Below, piece after piece: positions 33,369-44,348 of a stretch of 64,000 nucleotides of DNA. A program made the translations under genes and the position numbers. Source of the DNA: Hypericum androsaemum (taxonomy: Eukaryota > Streptophyta > Magnoliopsida > Malpighiales > Hypericaceae); NCBI GenBank assembly GCA_963995505.1, contig OZ023181.1, positions 16,674,221 to 16,738,220 of the forward strand, read 5' to 3'. The notes below the pieces were generated by a model. The model searched no databases and was not told the origin of the DNA. It worked only from the letters and a program-made list of their open reading frames with translations. The first letter of the stretch is position 1, and each line of letters opens with the position of its first letter.

Positions 33369-34310
33369 ATGTCTTATAACTACTCAAGAAGATCCTTTGA
33401 AGGTGTTGCACCATTGGTTGGTGATCCACACACGTTTATGGACACCCTACTTAGTGGGATGAGGCATATAATGAGAACGGAGGTCAAGAAGCTCAGCGAA
33501 AAGGTGGACCGGATAGTGTGCAAACAAGAGAGGATACATGATGTTCCTAATGTCTGTAGCGGAAGACAAATTCAACAAAGGAGGATGAGGGTCAAAGATG
33601 AGAAGAATTCAGGAGCTAATTTTGTTGGAGAAGTCAATGGAAAGAGGGAGAACACCATTAACACTAAGCACGACATTGAGGGGAAGGTATGTAGTTCTGA
33701 CGATTTGGAGGTTACACCTGAAGTGATTGTTGAAGAAGAGGTTTTGACATGGGAGGAATTTGGTGAATATTCTATTGACTTGTTCGATGGAGAATGTTTT
33801 GATGACCATGCCATGTCACTTCTTTACTTGAGGGATTTGTTCAATGAATCAGAATTGGTGGATGTTGTTCATATGAAGAAGTGCTTAACTGCTATTGATG
33901 GTGAACAAGAAGAACTTGTTGTTTTAGTTAACAAGGAAGATATCCAACCCATATCTTACGTATCTCCTGATTTACATGTTGAACATATTGACTTCTTAGG
34001 TGTGGACAAGTTTAATTATGTTGGAGGTTCATCGTTGATCAACATCTGGAATAGTTTGAAGTTCAAAGAAAGGCTTAAACGGATTAGTAGGGCTTTTGTT
34101 TTTGAGTTGGAGATGACTTCAGATTCTTTAAGATCGAAGTACTTGTTCTGTTGGAAAGGAAGGTATCAAGTGCAGCCACGACGTTCAAAGAGTTCAACTT
34201 GCACCAGCATGGTTGTGAGTTGGCAAAAGCATGACGGATGCAAGGATTTAAGGACAAATCCATTTCAAGAGGAGGGGAATGATATGAATCAGATCTGCAA
34301 GAAGCCATAA
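33369..34310 (+). CDS. Intact ORF of the nested LTR element, function unknown
   Basis: Begins MSYNYSRRSFEGVAPLVG after an A-rich leader. 313 codons, the last dozen inside the 3' LTR. It is acidic in the middle (DDLEVTPEVIVEEEVLTWEEF and a following Asp/Glu-rich part). It has a basic N-terminal third with heptad-like spacing (possible coiled coil, residues 30-60) and a C-terminus reading CKDLRTNPFQEEGND. That ending resembles the last residues of some plant gypsy polyproteins. No zinc knuckle, protease or catalytic motif is seen. It may be a host-derived or modified gag-like protein. The function is not known. Confidence 0.55.
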   Translation: MSYNYSRRSFEGVAPLVGDPHTFMDTLLSGMRHIMRTEVKKLSEKVDRIVCKQERIHDVPNVCSGRQIQQRRMRVKDEKNSGANFVGEVNGKRENTINTKHDIEGKVCSSDDLEVTPEVIVEEEVLTWEEFGEYSIDLFDGECFDDHAMSLLYLRDLFNESELVDVVHMKKCLTAIDGEQEELVVLVNKEDIQPISYVSPDLHVEHIDFLGVDKFNYVGGSSLINIWNSLKFKERLKRISRAFVFELEMTSDSLRSKYLFCWKGRYQVQPRRSKSSTCTSMVVSWQKHDGCKDLRTNPFQEEGNDMNQICKKP

Positions 34311-34910
34311 TTATTTAATAATTCATTTTTGAGTTTCAAAGTCTATTTAGGAAGTTAATTTTTTGTTAATTTCATTTTACATGAGTTCTATTCTGTTTAG
34401 GAAGTTACAAAAAAAAGATAATTTCATTTTATTAGGAGTTCTAGTCTGTTTAGGAAGTCAATTATGAGATAATCACATTTTTTAGTATTCCTAGTAGGAT
34501 TAGAGTTATTTTCCTTTTTAGTTTCCCTTTTTAAGTCATATTTATCTAGTTAGAAGTTTTATTTAACTAGGATTCTTTTTGTAACAATCTGCCTATATAT
34601 AAAGGCTTTATCAATGAGAATGAGGAGAATAATTTGAGTACAAAAAACGTGGGCTTTGCTCTCTTGGTTCTTCGGAACTGTTCGAACACAGCGGAGGGAT
34701 TTCGTTCGTTCACCTTCGACTTATCAAGCGGATCTACATCACCGTTTGTGGCGTCTTCATCAATTCAAGGTTCTTGTTTCCCTACAGCAGCGGGTCGAGG
34801 TTGTTCATACCGAGGTTCTTGCAAAGGTGCAAACAACGGGTCGAGATTTCCATCAATCTGAACATAGATAGATCCGGCTTTCGCGTGGATCCGTAACGAG
34901 ATTCACATCA
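34280..34910 (+). repeat. 3' LTR of the nested element
   Basis: Same length and ends as the 5' LTR. The interrupted Copia sequence resumes right after it with gttagtaagtttaaattta. Confidence 0.9.
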
Positions 34911-35883
34911 GTTAGTAAGTTTAAATTTATTGTCTAAAATAGAGTTTGACCCGAACAATAAATGTGAAGTATGTGTAGAGGCAAAAATGACCAAAGTACC
35001 TTTCCATTCAGTTGAAAGAAGTACTACACCATTAGAATTAATTCATACCGACATATGCGATGTGAAACAAGTGCAAACTAGAGATGGGAAAAAGTATTTC
35101 ATCACATTTATTGACGATTGCACGAGGTACTGTTACATACACCTCTTGAAAGGAAAAGATAAAACTCTAGAAGCTTTCAAGAGTTATAAGAATGAGGTTG
35201 AAAATCAAGTTAGCCCTAAAATTAAAATAATTCGAAGTGATAGAGGGGGAGAATATGTAGCTCCGTTTGACGAATTCTGCCAACTAAATAGCATTATTCA
35301 TCAGACAACGGCTCCATACTCACCTCAATCAAATGGCGTAGCTAAGCGCAAGAATCGAACTCTTAAGGAGATGATGAATGCTATATTGATTAGCTCGGGC
35401 TTACCACAGAACTTGTGGGGGAAAACTGTGCTATCAGCTAATCACATTCTAAACAAATTTCCACACAAGAAAAGGGACAAAACCCCATATGAATTATGGA
35501 AAGGGAGAAAGCCTTCCTACGATTACCTTAAAGTGTAGGGGTGCCTAGCCAAGGTAGAAATACCTCCACCTAAAATGGTGAGAATAGGACCCAAGACCGT
35601 TGACTGCATCTTTATCGGATATGCCTACAATAGTAGCGCATACCAATTTTTAGTACACAAGTTTAAAAACTCTAAAATCAACGAGGGAATGGTCATGGAA
35701 TCAAGGAATGCAATATTTTTTGAGAATATCTTTCTTAAAAAAGAAACGAAAGAAGTAAGCTCAAACAAAAGAAGTTATGAAGCTACACAAGACTTTGATC
35801 AAAGTGCTGAGGAACCTAGACGGAGTAAGAGGGCCAAAACGGCCAAATTATTTGGTCCAAATTTTCTGACGTACGTATTATAA
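34911..35883 (+). pseudogene. Copia integrase remnant (copy 2, 3' part)
   Basis: Continues the integrase: [29 protein letters not shown] and a strand that reads [13 protein letters not shown], where the catalytic Glu of the D,D-35-E triad has become Lys. Open from 34930 to 35538, then a stop after DYLKV. A second open piece (35575-35883) covers the integrase C-terminal domain (FIGYAYNSSAY, RRSKRAKT). Confidence 0.88.
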
Positions 35884-37293
35884 AATAAACTTGGGATAGT
35901 CCAAGAGGCATTATCTAGTCCGGATGCTCCTCTCTTGAAAGAAGCTATCAATAGTGAGATAGAATCCATCATGCAAAATCACACGTAGAAAATCGTGGAT
36001 CTCCCACCAGGTTGCAGACCTTTAGGTTGCAAGTGGATCCTTAAAAAGAAATACAAAGCTGATGGATCAATCGATATGTACAAAGCTCGGTTGATAGCTA
36101 AAGGGTTCAAACAGAAGGAAGGATATGATTTCTTTGACACGTATTCGCCGGTCACAAGAATCACATCTATTAGAGTACTCATAGTTGTTGCAGCACTCTA
36201 TAACCTTGAGATACATCAGATGGATGTAAAAATAGCTTTCCTAAATGGAGAACTGGAAGAGGAAATATATATGGAACAACCAGAAGGGTTTGTTGCCCCC
36301 GGACAAGAACGTAAGGTGTGCAAGCTGGTTAAGTCACTATACGGGCAGAAACAGGCGCAGAAACAATGGCATGAGAAATTTGACAGAATAATGATGTCAA
36401 ATGGCTTTAAGATCAATGAGTGTGATAAATGTGTATACATTAAAGGCACACCTGATGCTTACATAATTGTATGTCTGTATGTAGATGACATGCTAATCAC
36501 GGAAAGTAGTAAAGATCTTATCGTAAAAACTAAGAACATGTTAAAGAACAACTTTAACATGAAAGATATGGGTCTAGCTGACGTCATACTGGAGATTAAA
36601 ATCTCTAGGACGACTGAAGGAATTGTCTTGTCACAATCTCACTACGTTGAGAATATACTCAAGAAATTCGATGCGTTTGACAAACCTCTGGCTAAGACTC
36701 CGGTAGACCTGAGTCTACACTTGGCTAAAAACAGAGGTGACCCAGTATCTCAACTGAAATATGCAAAGATCATTGGGAGTCTGATGTACTTAACAAATTG
36801 TACTCGCCCTGATATTGCATATTCAGTTAGCAAGCTTAGTAGAGTCACGAGCAATCCAGGACCAGACCACTGGCTAGCTCTGGAAAGGGTTCTAAAGTAT
36901 CTGAAATATACCATGAACCATGGCATACTTTATACTAGGTATCTAGCTATATTGGAAGGATACAGTGATGCGAATTGGATATCGGACAGTAAAGACTCTA
37001 AATCCACTAGTGGTTATGTGTTCACCATAGGTGGAGGAGCTGTGTCCTGGAAATCCTCTAAACAAACGTGCATAGCTCGATCCACCATGAAGTCAGAGTT
37101 TATAGCACTAGACAAAGCTGGGGAAAAAGCTGAATGGCTCAGAAATTTCTTAGAGGATATTCCGTGTTGGAACAAGCCTGAGCCCCCTGTATTGATACAT
37201 TGTGATAGCATGTCTGCAATTGGGAGAGCACAAAGTACTATGTACAATAGTAAGTCTCGACATATCCGTAGGAGACATAACACTGTTAGATAA
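35884..37293 (+). pseudogene. Copia reverse transcriptase / RNase H (largely open)
   Basis: A 432-codon open stretch from 35995 carries RT motifs [57 protein letters not shown] and the catalytic YVDDM. RNase H follows with [20 protein letters not shown] and HCDSMSAI. A nonsense codon just upstream (35986) separates it from the integrase part, and a stop after RRHNTVR ends it early. The last polyprotein residues (DYVKSKDSIADPLTK) lie in another frame. It is Copia (Ty1) class by gene order INT-RT-RH. Confidence 0.88.
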
Positions 37294-37920
37294 TTGATCT
37301 CAAGTAGAGTAATAACCATTGATTATGTGAAGTCAAAGGACAGCATAGCTGATCCTTTGACGAAAGAAATCAATAGAGATCAAATGTACAACGCAGTAAG
37401 GGGAATGGGGTTAAAACTCACACATTAAAGAACGTTCATAGCAGTAACTCAACCATGATGAGTGGAGATCCCACAAACTTGGTTCAATAAGATAACTAAG
37501 TTATGGATGGTTCAAATGAATACTTAGAATCCATCCCATTCTCAGAAGCTGTCCAAGTACAAACCTGCAATCGGGAGAGCACAAAGTACTATGTACAATA
37601 GTAAGTCTCGACATATCCGTAGGAGACATAACACCGTTAGATAATTGATCTCAAGTGGAGTAATAACCATTGATTATGTGAAGTCCAAAGACAACATAGC
37701 TAATCCTTTGATGAAAGGAATCAACAGAGATCAAATGTACAATGCAGTAAGGGGAATGAGGTTAAAACTCACACATTAAAGAACGTTCATAGTGGTAACT
37801 CAACCATGATGAGTGGAGATCCCACAAACTTGGTTCAATGAGACAACTAAGTTATGGATGGTTCAAATGAATACTTAGAATTCATCCCATTCTCAGAAGT
37901 TGTCCAAGTACAAACCTGCA
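37214..37920 (+). repeat. 351-bp tandem duplication of the Copia 3' region
   Basis: Starts ctgcaattgggagagcacaa at 37214 and recurs as ctgcaatcgggagagcacaa at 37565. Covers the RNase H C-terminus and following non-coding DNA. Both units end in the ctgca that begins the unit, a microhomology consistent with slippage or unequal exchange. Confidence 0.85.
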
Positions 37921-38327
37921 GAGGTGTGGTAAGGTTAAGCGTCTACGCTTTTAATGATTCCTATACCAGAAAAAGGTAGAGTATGGCAGGATACTCCTAA
38001 TGGGAGATCACCTATATAAGTGTGAAGTGAAACCGCTTCAAATAGAAAAATACTTATGAATCCAAGATAAGGTCCATGGCCGAAATGGACACAACGTGAG
38101 AACCAAAGGATATTAGAGATATCATTGTGTAAATGTTATTGTCTTAGTTTACATAAAAAAGCTGACCAGTTCAAGATATCGCGTTCACTGAGTAACAAGT
38201 AAATCTGATAGCATTTTACTAGGAAAGGTTCAAAGCCGTAAGCTACCTTTCTCGATGCAATGATATTTCGTTAGAACTTTTCTTAAAAGTGTCATCATGC
38301 ATTAATCATCATTCATGTGGGGGATAT

Positions 38328-39335
38328 TGTTGGGTTTTGAATGCATAATTAATGCATTTAGCCCAAGCTGAAAGACCCAAGCTGAAAAGCCCAAGCTGAA
38401 GATGGAATTACCACATCGAAAATCGCAAGGAAATTTTCTCTGTTTATAAGGAGAAGCTCCAAGCTGGTGTAACATTAAATATTCTACCTGAAGGGCTGAC
38501 CAAGGCTGCCTGCGAGGATGGTGCGAAACACCATCCGAGCACGAGCACGAGTACGAGCATGTGCACGAGCACGAGCACATGCGTGTGTGTGTGGCACATT
38601 GGATGCAGGTCGCAATGGGTGCTTTGTGGTGCACTTAGCACTTCGCACGTGCGCATCATCGCGAGGAGCCTTAAGACTTTTGCCAGATTTTGGGAGAGCT
38701 ACGAGCTGCGTGCGAGGTAGCTCGTGAAGGGATGCGAGCTGGCCCAATGGATGAAGGGCCACCAGCGTGCGTCCAGAAACTGGAACGTCTTGGAGACTAC
38801 CAGATTGCCATCAAAGAGGCACGAGGAGTGCCTAGAAGGCCTGTGGCCGAAGAGACACCAGCAGGCATCCAGGAGCCCTGAAGAGACACCTACGGGCATC
38901 CAGAAAATTGGTGGCAAAAGGGTGCCTCGGCTCCTAGAAATGTGAGAGCATGGTGCCCCCTCGGAAATGCCTGGCAGCCATTCGGATTCCAGCCATCCTT
39001 GCCTATAAATAGGTCCATCCCCCATCATTTGCTCTTCACCCCACTACAACTTGCATAAGCATTCGTTAGCAATTGTAGGCTCTCTCTCCCATTCGTTAGC
39101 AATTGTAGGCTCTCTCTCCCTCTCTCAGAAAGTTCCAAATTTCTAAGGTTCGTCTGAAGCTTCGAGGGTCGTTGTGCTACGAACTCGGAAGTAGACTAGT
39201 CGTTGTATCTTGGGGATGATTGCCGCAGCCCGTAAGTACTGAATACGGGACAATCTCGTCTTACGGAGAAAGAGTCGAACTCTTGCCTCGACTTTACAAG
39301 ATCCTAATCACGTACACCACCTCCGATCAACAACA
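38328..39335 (+). repeat. Copia LTR (LTR3, 3' LTR)
   Basis: Preceded by the polypurine tract tgtgggggat. About 220 bp longer than LTR1/LTR2 because it keeps, or gained, a GC-richer block at about 38590-38770 next to a cgagca repeat. It also has a 31-bp tandem duplication (cattcgttagcaattgtagg and following ctctctccc, 39059-39120). Ends gatcaacaaca, followed by the cttga target duplication. Confidence 0.85.
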
Positions 39336-39340
39336 CTTGA

Positions 39341-39868
39341 CAGTGGCAGACATCACAATGATGACCTGCAATGTCACCTCAGGCTGATGTCGGTAGGTTG
39401 CCTTGACACAAGAGGAAGTGATTTTCGCGTATCTGGTGAGGATCTCAACCACCTGATGGTGTCAGTTTTACCTGCCCTAGCATCCCAAACAGATGTGTTC
39501 CCTGACCCTGGATGTCGTTGCCCCATGAAATCCTTGAACGTGTGTTCAAGTAACCTCGGGATGGACGCGGCCTGAAATGGGTTAGGCCGCTCTTTCATTG
39601 CCTTTTGACGATCCATCGACAGCTGGCCGAAGCTACAACCAGGTGTATCATCATCGACGAAGGCTTCCTGTAGAAAGTATCTATGAACTTCCACATTGCT
39701 GTCGAAGTCTTCCCGGGTGGACCAGTGCAAGGCTGGTCCAGATTCTATCTCATCTTGGCCAATCTCTTAGACAGCTTACTCCCTTTGAGCCCGATATCTT
39801 TCTTTTTTCAGTTCGTAAGATTCACGTAGCTGGGCCACGAAAGGTAGGTCTATGCCGGGAAAATCTAG
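39341..39868 (-). other. Exon-like fragment on the far side of the Copia complex
   Basis: The minus strand is open over 39374-39730 (LHWSTREDFDSNVEVHRYFL, PNPFQAASIPRLLEHTF, SPDTRKSLPLV) with coding-like composition. It should join 26154 across the insertion. I do not recognise the protein. A stop between the open part and the insertion point suggests an intron or decay. Confidence 0.4.
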
Positions 39869-40563
39869 GGATGGAAAAAAGACACAGAGATCAGACCTTT
39901 ATCTTTTTTTTTGGGTGAAAATCGGACCTTTACCTTACTCAGTAAATTTTAGGGTCCATAGATCTTGGGTAGGGTATGATTTTAAGTCTATCCATATAGA
40001 TTATGTCCGGATAAGATTTATAAGAATCCTGATCCTACCCATACACTCATTAATTAGACCATACCCTAATAAGACCCTAGTTATATCATACATATATTCA
40101 TATTTATATATTTTTAAAAAAATTTAAATACAACCACAAAAAAAATTAGGCTACACCTAAAAAAACATAGAGGATCACTTAAAAAGATGTAGCGACTGAC
40201 ATTAAAATAAACCTAGCCGCAAATATTTTCTATGTTGTGGTCAAATGTTATCCATTTGAACTACACTTATTTAGTTGGTTTAAAATTTATTCTCAACTTT
40301 AATTTGATATTGTCATTTTATCACATAGACTTTAAAATGGGAGATTTTTTTCATAATTCACGTTAATTTTTTTATTTTTATTATATTGAAATGATAAAAG
40401 TATGTTGTAAAACAATGGGTCTATGGATATAGATCTTTGTTTGGACCCTAGGATCCGGGTCCTTATTCAAAATATCCATAAAATCATGAGTAGAATTTAA
40501 ATCTTATTTCTAAATCAAAAGTTCAAGTTTGTATCTTATAAATTCTTATCCTACCCGCCACTC
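39869..40563 (-). mobile_element. MITE-like element (copy B)
   Basis: Reverse-orientation relative of 47951-48619. Begins gggatggaaaaaagac and ends ctacccgccactc. Internal matches include the reverse complements of gtcttattagggc and gcggctaggtttattttaat. No coding capacity. Confidence 0.7.
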
Positions 40564-40649
40564 CTATCAAAATCCATACACCCCCGGCGATTCTTATGGT
40601 TTTCAACATATCGTACAAATTGTAGTAGCTGGGTGTGTTTTTGTTTTTT

Positions 40650-41900
40650 GCAACTTTTGAAAGTAATAATATGATAAATAAGCTTCACTGTATGATCTTA
40701 AAAATTATGAATAAAATTAGGTGTTTAAGGAACTAATAATATTTTGTAAAATAAATTGGTGATGAAGTGTGAAAATACATTCTATCATTAACATGGTAGG
40801 AAAGTAAATTTAATTAATAGGATCAAATAAGATATATTCAAAAGTAAATTTTAATGTGCTACTTTTCATTCTCCAGTGATGTGGATATGATGTCGCTATG
40901 ATGATAATTATGAATTTATACTGAATAAATTATATTGATATGTACACATAGTATATTAATGAATTAAGTTATATTAATGGATAAGACTATTTGATGTGTT
41001 AGAATGATCGACATATATATTTTTCATTAAAATATGATTTTTTATTTGGGGAATTCTAATATGATTTTTGAATAGTTGATAAAATACAAGATGATCTTGA
41101 TTCCTACAAATATACCACTTGAAATGTAGATTTTTCACAAAATTATTTGTCGGACGCAAACTGATCGTGAAATATTGGTTGAAGGCACCAAATCTATCAT
41201 TACATATAGGAAAAAGTACACATAAGTATCCTATGGTCTCACCGATTATCACTTGAGTACCCTATAGTTTTCAAACGGTAAAACATGTCTAACTTATTTC
41301 AATTTTTATCACGGACCGGTCCATTGATCCGGTTTAGAGATTTTTGGACAAACAGCGTCGTTTTGACACTTACGTAGAATGCCACATGGCGGCGACCGTG
41401 ATTGTCGCTGCTGATATGTAGTGGTAAATTATCAATTAGTACCAAATTACATAAAATGTCCTTCCGAAAATGCGACCAGAAAACAAAATTCGAGTCCAGC
41501 CAACGCAACTTATTTAATTTTTTGGTCGCATTTCCAGAAGGATTGTAATGTTCACATTTTATGTAATTTGGTACTAATTGATAATTTATCTCTGCCACAT
41601 CAGGAACGACAATACGGGTCACCGCCACGTGGCATTCCATGTAGGCGTCAAAAGGATGCCATTTGTCCAAAAATCTCTGAACCGGACCAATGAACCGGTC
41701 TGTGACAAAAATTGAAATAAATTGGACCTGTTTTACAGTTTGAAAACTACTGGGTACCCAAGTGATAATCGGTAAGACCATAGGATACTTATGTGTATTT
41801 TTCCCTTACATTTGACATTACTGAAAGTTGTCCTTTTGTTGATTCATATTTTAACTTCAACTGATATTAATATAACATTATTGAAAGATGTACCATTGCC
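40650..41900 (+). repeat. Relic copy of the MADS-gene intron, split by a foldback element
   Basis: 40650-41208 and 41811-41870 closely match 53500-54080 inside the MADS gene (for example gatgtggatatgatgtcgct, gactatttgatgtgttagaatg, gatcttgattcct, tgaaggcaccaaatctatc). The match is interrupted exactly by the foldback element at 41209-41802. It is a dispersed repeat, or a piece of a duplicated MADS locus. Confidence 0.75.
41209..41802. mobile_element. Foldback/MULE-type element with ~140-bp terminal inverted repeats
   Basis: Left end ggaaaaagtacacataagta and right end tacttatgtgtatttttcc are complementary, and the arms extend inward past gaccggt(c/t)c. It is dominated by inverted repeat and codes for nothing. 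The intact relative at 54040-54070 acts as an empty site. Flanks ttacatata and ttacatttg agree at 6 of 9 positions, consistent with a decayed 9-bp target duplication. Confidence 0.75.
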
Positions 41901-42457
41901 CTGTTTCTTATTTAAAATATTTATCTAATTATTTATTTTCAAAAGTGTGTGTATATATATAAATTGATATTACAAGTTTGTATTAATAACTTGCAGTCCA
42001 TTTTGTGTTATCTGTTCAATAGTGCTGGGTTTAATCCGGACCCAATCCGGGCTGGGCAGTGTCGGACTAACTTACCTATTATGTAGTGTTATTTTGAAGC
42101 ATCTTGCTGACGTCACGGGGAGAGAGAGAGTTCAATATCTCTGGGTCCGGGCTCCTTTTTGACTAATAAAGGAGCGGCCTAGCCCAAGTACATAGCTAGA
42201 CCAACGTGGGCCTGATCAAAGTTGTGAGTTACCACAAATTGCCAAAAAGAGAAGGAAAAAAAGACCCGGACTGGATCATCCCCTATTTTGTATCCTGTCG
42301 GCCATTTTGACCTTTCAATCAATTAAAAGGAAAAATATTACAATAAGTGGTTAACATATACACGACAACTTCGGAAAATAAGAACTACGATAAGAAAGGC
42401 TTTATAAAGGTCACATAATGAAATCAAAACTTCCTATTGAAATTTTCCAACCTACGT
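41901..42457. other. Spacer and 3' flank of the RING gene
   Basis: No gene recognised. It includes the expected 3' UTR of the minus-strand RING-finger gene. Confidence 0.5.
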
Positions 42458-43426
42458 TCATGAAGCGAAGAGCTTCCTAACTCTTCGAATCGCTCTCCGA
42501 CACACAGGGCACACCTTGCTTTCCCCACTAAAAATCCTGCAACATATTAGATAGATTAGACAAAAAATTGTTAATTCCTTAATTGTTGTCTGAAAAATAT
42601 ATGCAACAGTTTATTTGTTTCAACTCGAAAAATATTTTTCGCGCAAAACAAACATTATATACGTTACCTCTTGGCGCAGAGATAACAAGTGGCACAGTGA
42701 CCACAAGGAACAAAGAAGCAACTCCTTTCCTCGTCGTAGCAGATCACACACAACTTCCCATCGTACAACTCCTCCGAGGCACATCCAGAGCTGCTGCTGC
42801 TGCTGCTCGTCTCGCAAATTGCCGACTCCAAGTCGCGGACGCCACACGCGCCATAGGTAAAGCTCGTCACAGCCTTCCCCGATCTGCTCATCAACGGGTT
42901 AGTCTCCGATGGTCTGGTTCCTACCTCGGCTTCGTCTTCGCTGGAATCCGTCATGTACTTCATTACCAGGTACAGAACAAGGACGACGACCCCTGTTACC
43001 GTCACGGAGAAGCATCAGTGGATTCGTCATTTAGGCCATAATTAGTAAATAGGAGGTTGTTTGTGTTAGCAGCGACCTACCCAAAATTGCAGCGTAGGAC
43101 AGTAAACGAGTTGTTATTATTACTGTTGTGCACCAATCAGTCAAATCATCCTTCAAGGATAGGAAAATAAATCTATATTAATCTTCAATTAATTAAAACT
43201 CGCGTCGATTTGTTAGGACAACGGAAGTGAAACATAGTTGTAGAGTAGCAAACAAAATCAATGGTAATATGCAAAGGACTAATAGATAACAGAGAATATC
43301 TAGTTGACTTACTGCACTTGTCCTGGTTAAGTTGTTGCTAACGCTTGAATTAGAAGAATATAATTTTGTGATGACATGGATCCTCAGTTGTTTCGATGAG
43401 CTGAGCGTGAATAAGCCGGAGCACAT
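42458..43426 (-). CDS. Membrane RING-finger protein (APD-like), C-terminal exons
   Basis: Probable E3 ubiquitin ligase anchored in an internal membrane. Exons that splice in phase on the minus strand: from at least 43426 to 43313, then 43081-43150, 42668-42992, 42458-42536. The product has a hydrophobic segment spanning two exons (LLSYAAILGVVVLVLYLVM) and an acidic Ser-rich linker. A C-terminal RING starts LCVICYDEERSCFFVPCGHC, then CATCYLCAKR and VCPVCRR. Zn ligands are intact. The layout (membrane segment, linker, C-terminal RING) resembles the ABERRANT POLLEN DEVELOPMENT (APD) group. A further exon may lie at about 43775-43890 (FPLCPSGWYPALQIEF), but I could not find a full N-terminal half, so the gene may be 5'-truncated. 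Confidence 0.65.
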
Positions 43427-44348
43427 TGCTTGCGCTCGTCCCTTGTCCCGACCGTGCTCCTGCTTGAAGATTATATTCTAACTTTTATCTGAAAAAAATA
43501 ATATGTTGACCGATAATTGGTCACATTTTCGGTGAGGATAATAACAGACATGAAATTATTCGTTCTGATATCATGTTAAAATTTTTATATCTTATCCAAA
43601 ATCTTAAGATAATGAGTAAGTAAATTTGTCACACTTATAAACAAATTCATCACTCTCGCAACTAGCAATATGATAATCTCAATATATTCGACTTCAAACA
43701 ATAGAGGTTCACAAATATAAAAAAAAGCAAAATGCGAAAACGGTAGGCATAAAATTGTCATCATACCTCTATGGACTTAATTGTTGCTGTAGTCTCCTTC
43801 CAATCTCGATGCCACCTTTACAGAACTCAATTTGCAATGCCGGGTACCAACCAGAAGGACAAAGTGGAAACCCAGGAGAGGATTGATGCCTAAATAGGAT
43901 TCAATTTGTCCGAAAGGGACTATAGTGTTTATTACCAGTTACAGCAAAACGAGGAAGCTCAAGAGAAAAGGGCAGCTAATAGGCGACAAGTTAAACTAAA
44001 AAAGGTGTCCGTGTCTCATGTTCTAGTGGGGATTACGAGGCGAATGCTTATATATCAGAGGTGTGGTAGTTGTTGTTAGTTGCAACTTCCTATTTTCGGA
44101 GTTGAGACTGGACGTTTCCTCAGCTAACTGCTCTGGTGGTTCTATGAGTAACTAGGAATGTATAATTCCACGACATTTGAATGTTAGGTTCACTATTCAA
44201 ATTCACATTTGCCAAAATTTGTGCTGGAGGCTGAAAGGTAGGTTGACCCTTAATTTTTCTTCCGAGAACTGGAAGGGTAGGTTGATCACTGTGGCGGATA
44301 TTTTCAAAGCCACTACGACAGGGAGTAAATAGGATCGACCTAAACGGT
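43427..44348 (-). promoter_or_regulatory. Upstream part of the RING gene, including a possible TATA box
   Basis: Minus strand reads tgatatataagcattcg at about 44040-44060, a good TATA box. Downstream of it lies a short ATG ORF and then the possible upstream exon. Start codon and first exon are unresolved. Confidence 0.35.

Larger units (their letters stand above)
32490..34910 (+). mobile_element. Nested non-autonomous LTR retrotransposon
   Basis: Two LTRs of exactly 631 bp (32490-33120 and 34280-34910), TG...CA ended, differing at about 14 positions by eye. An initiator-Met type primer site tggtatcagagc lies at 33123. A polypurine tract aagaggaggggaa abuts the 3' LTR. TATA-like tatatataaagg lies in each LTR. 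It splits the Copia integrase region. No perfect target duplication is seen (left flank aagaa, right flank gttag). No protease, integrase or reverse transcriptase. Confidence 0.9.

Noticed and set aside
37214..37920. CRISPR-like or regulatory direct repeats
   Set aside because: A two-unit tandem duplication within a plant retrotransposon; no spacer structure and wrong kind of organism.
42583..43041. 152-codon plus-strand ORF over the RING gene
   Set aside because: The opposite strand encodes a complete RING with proper splice junctions; the plus frame has no domain.
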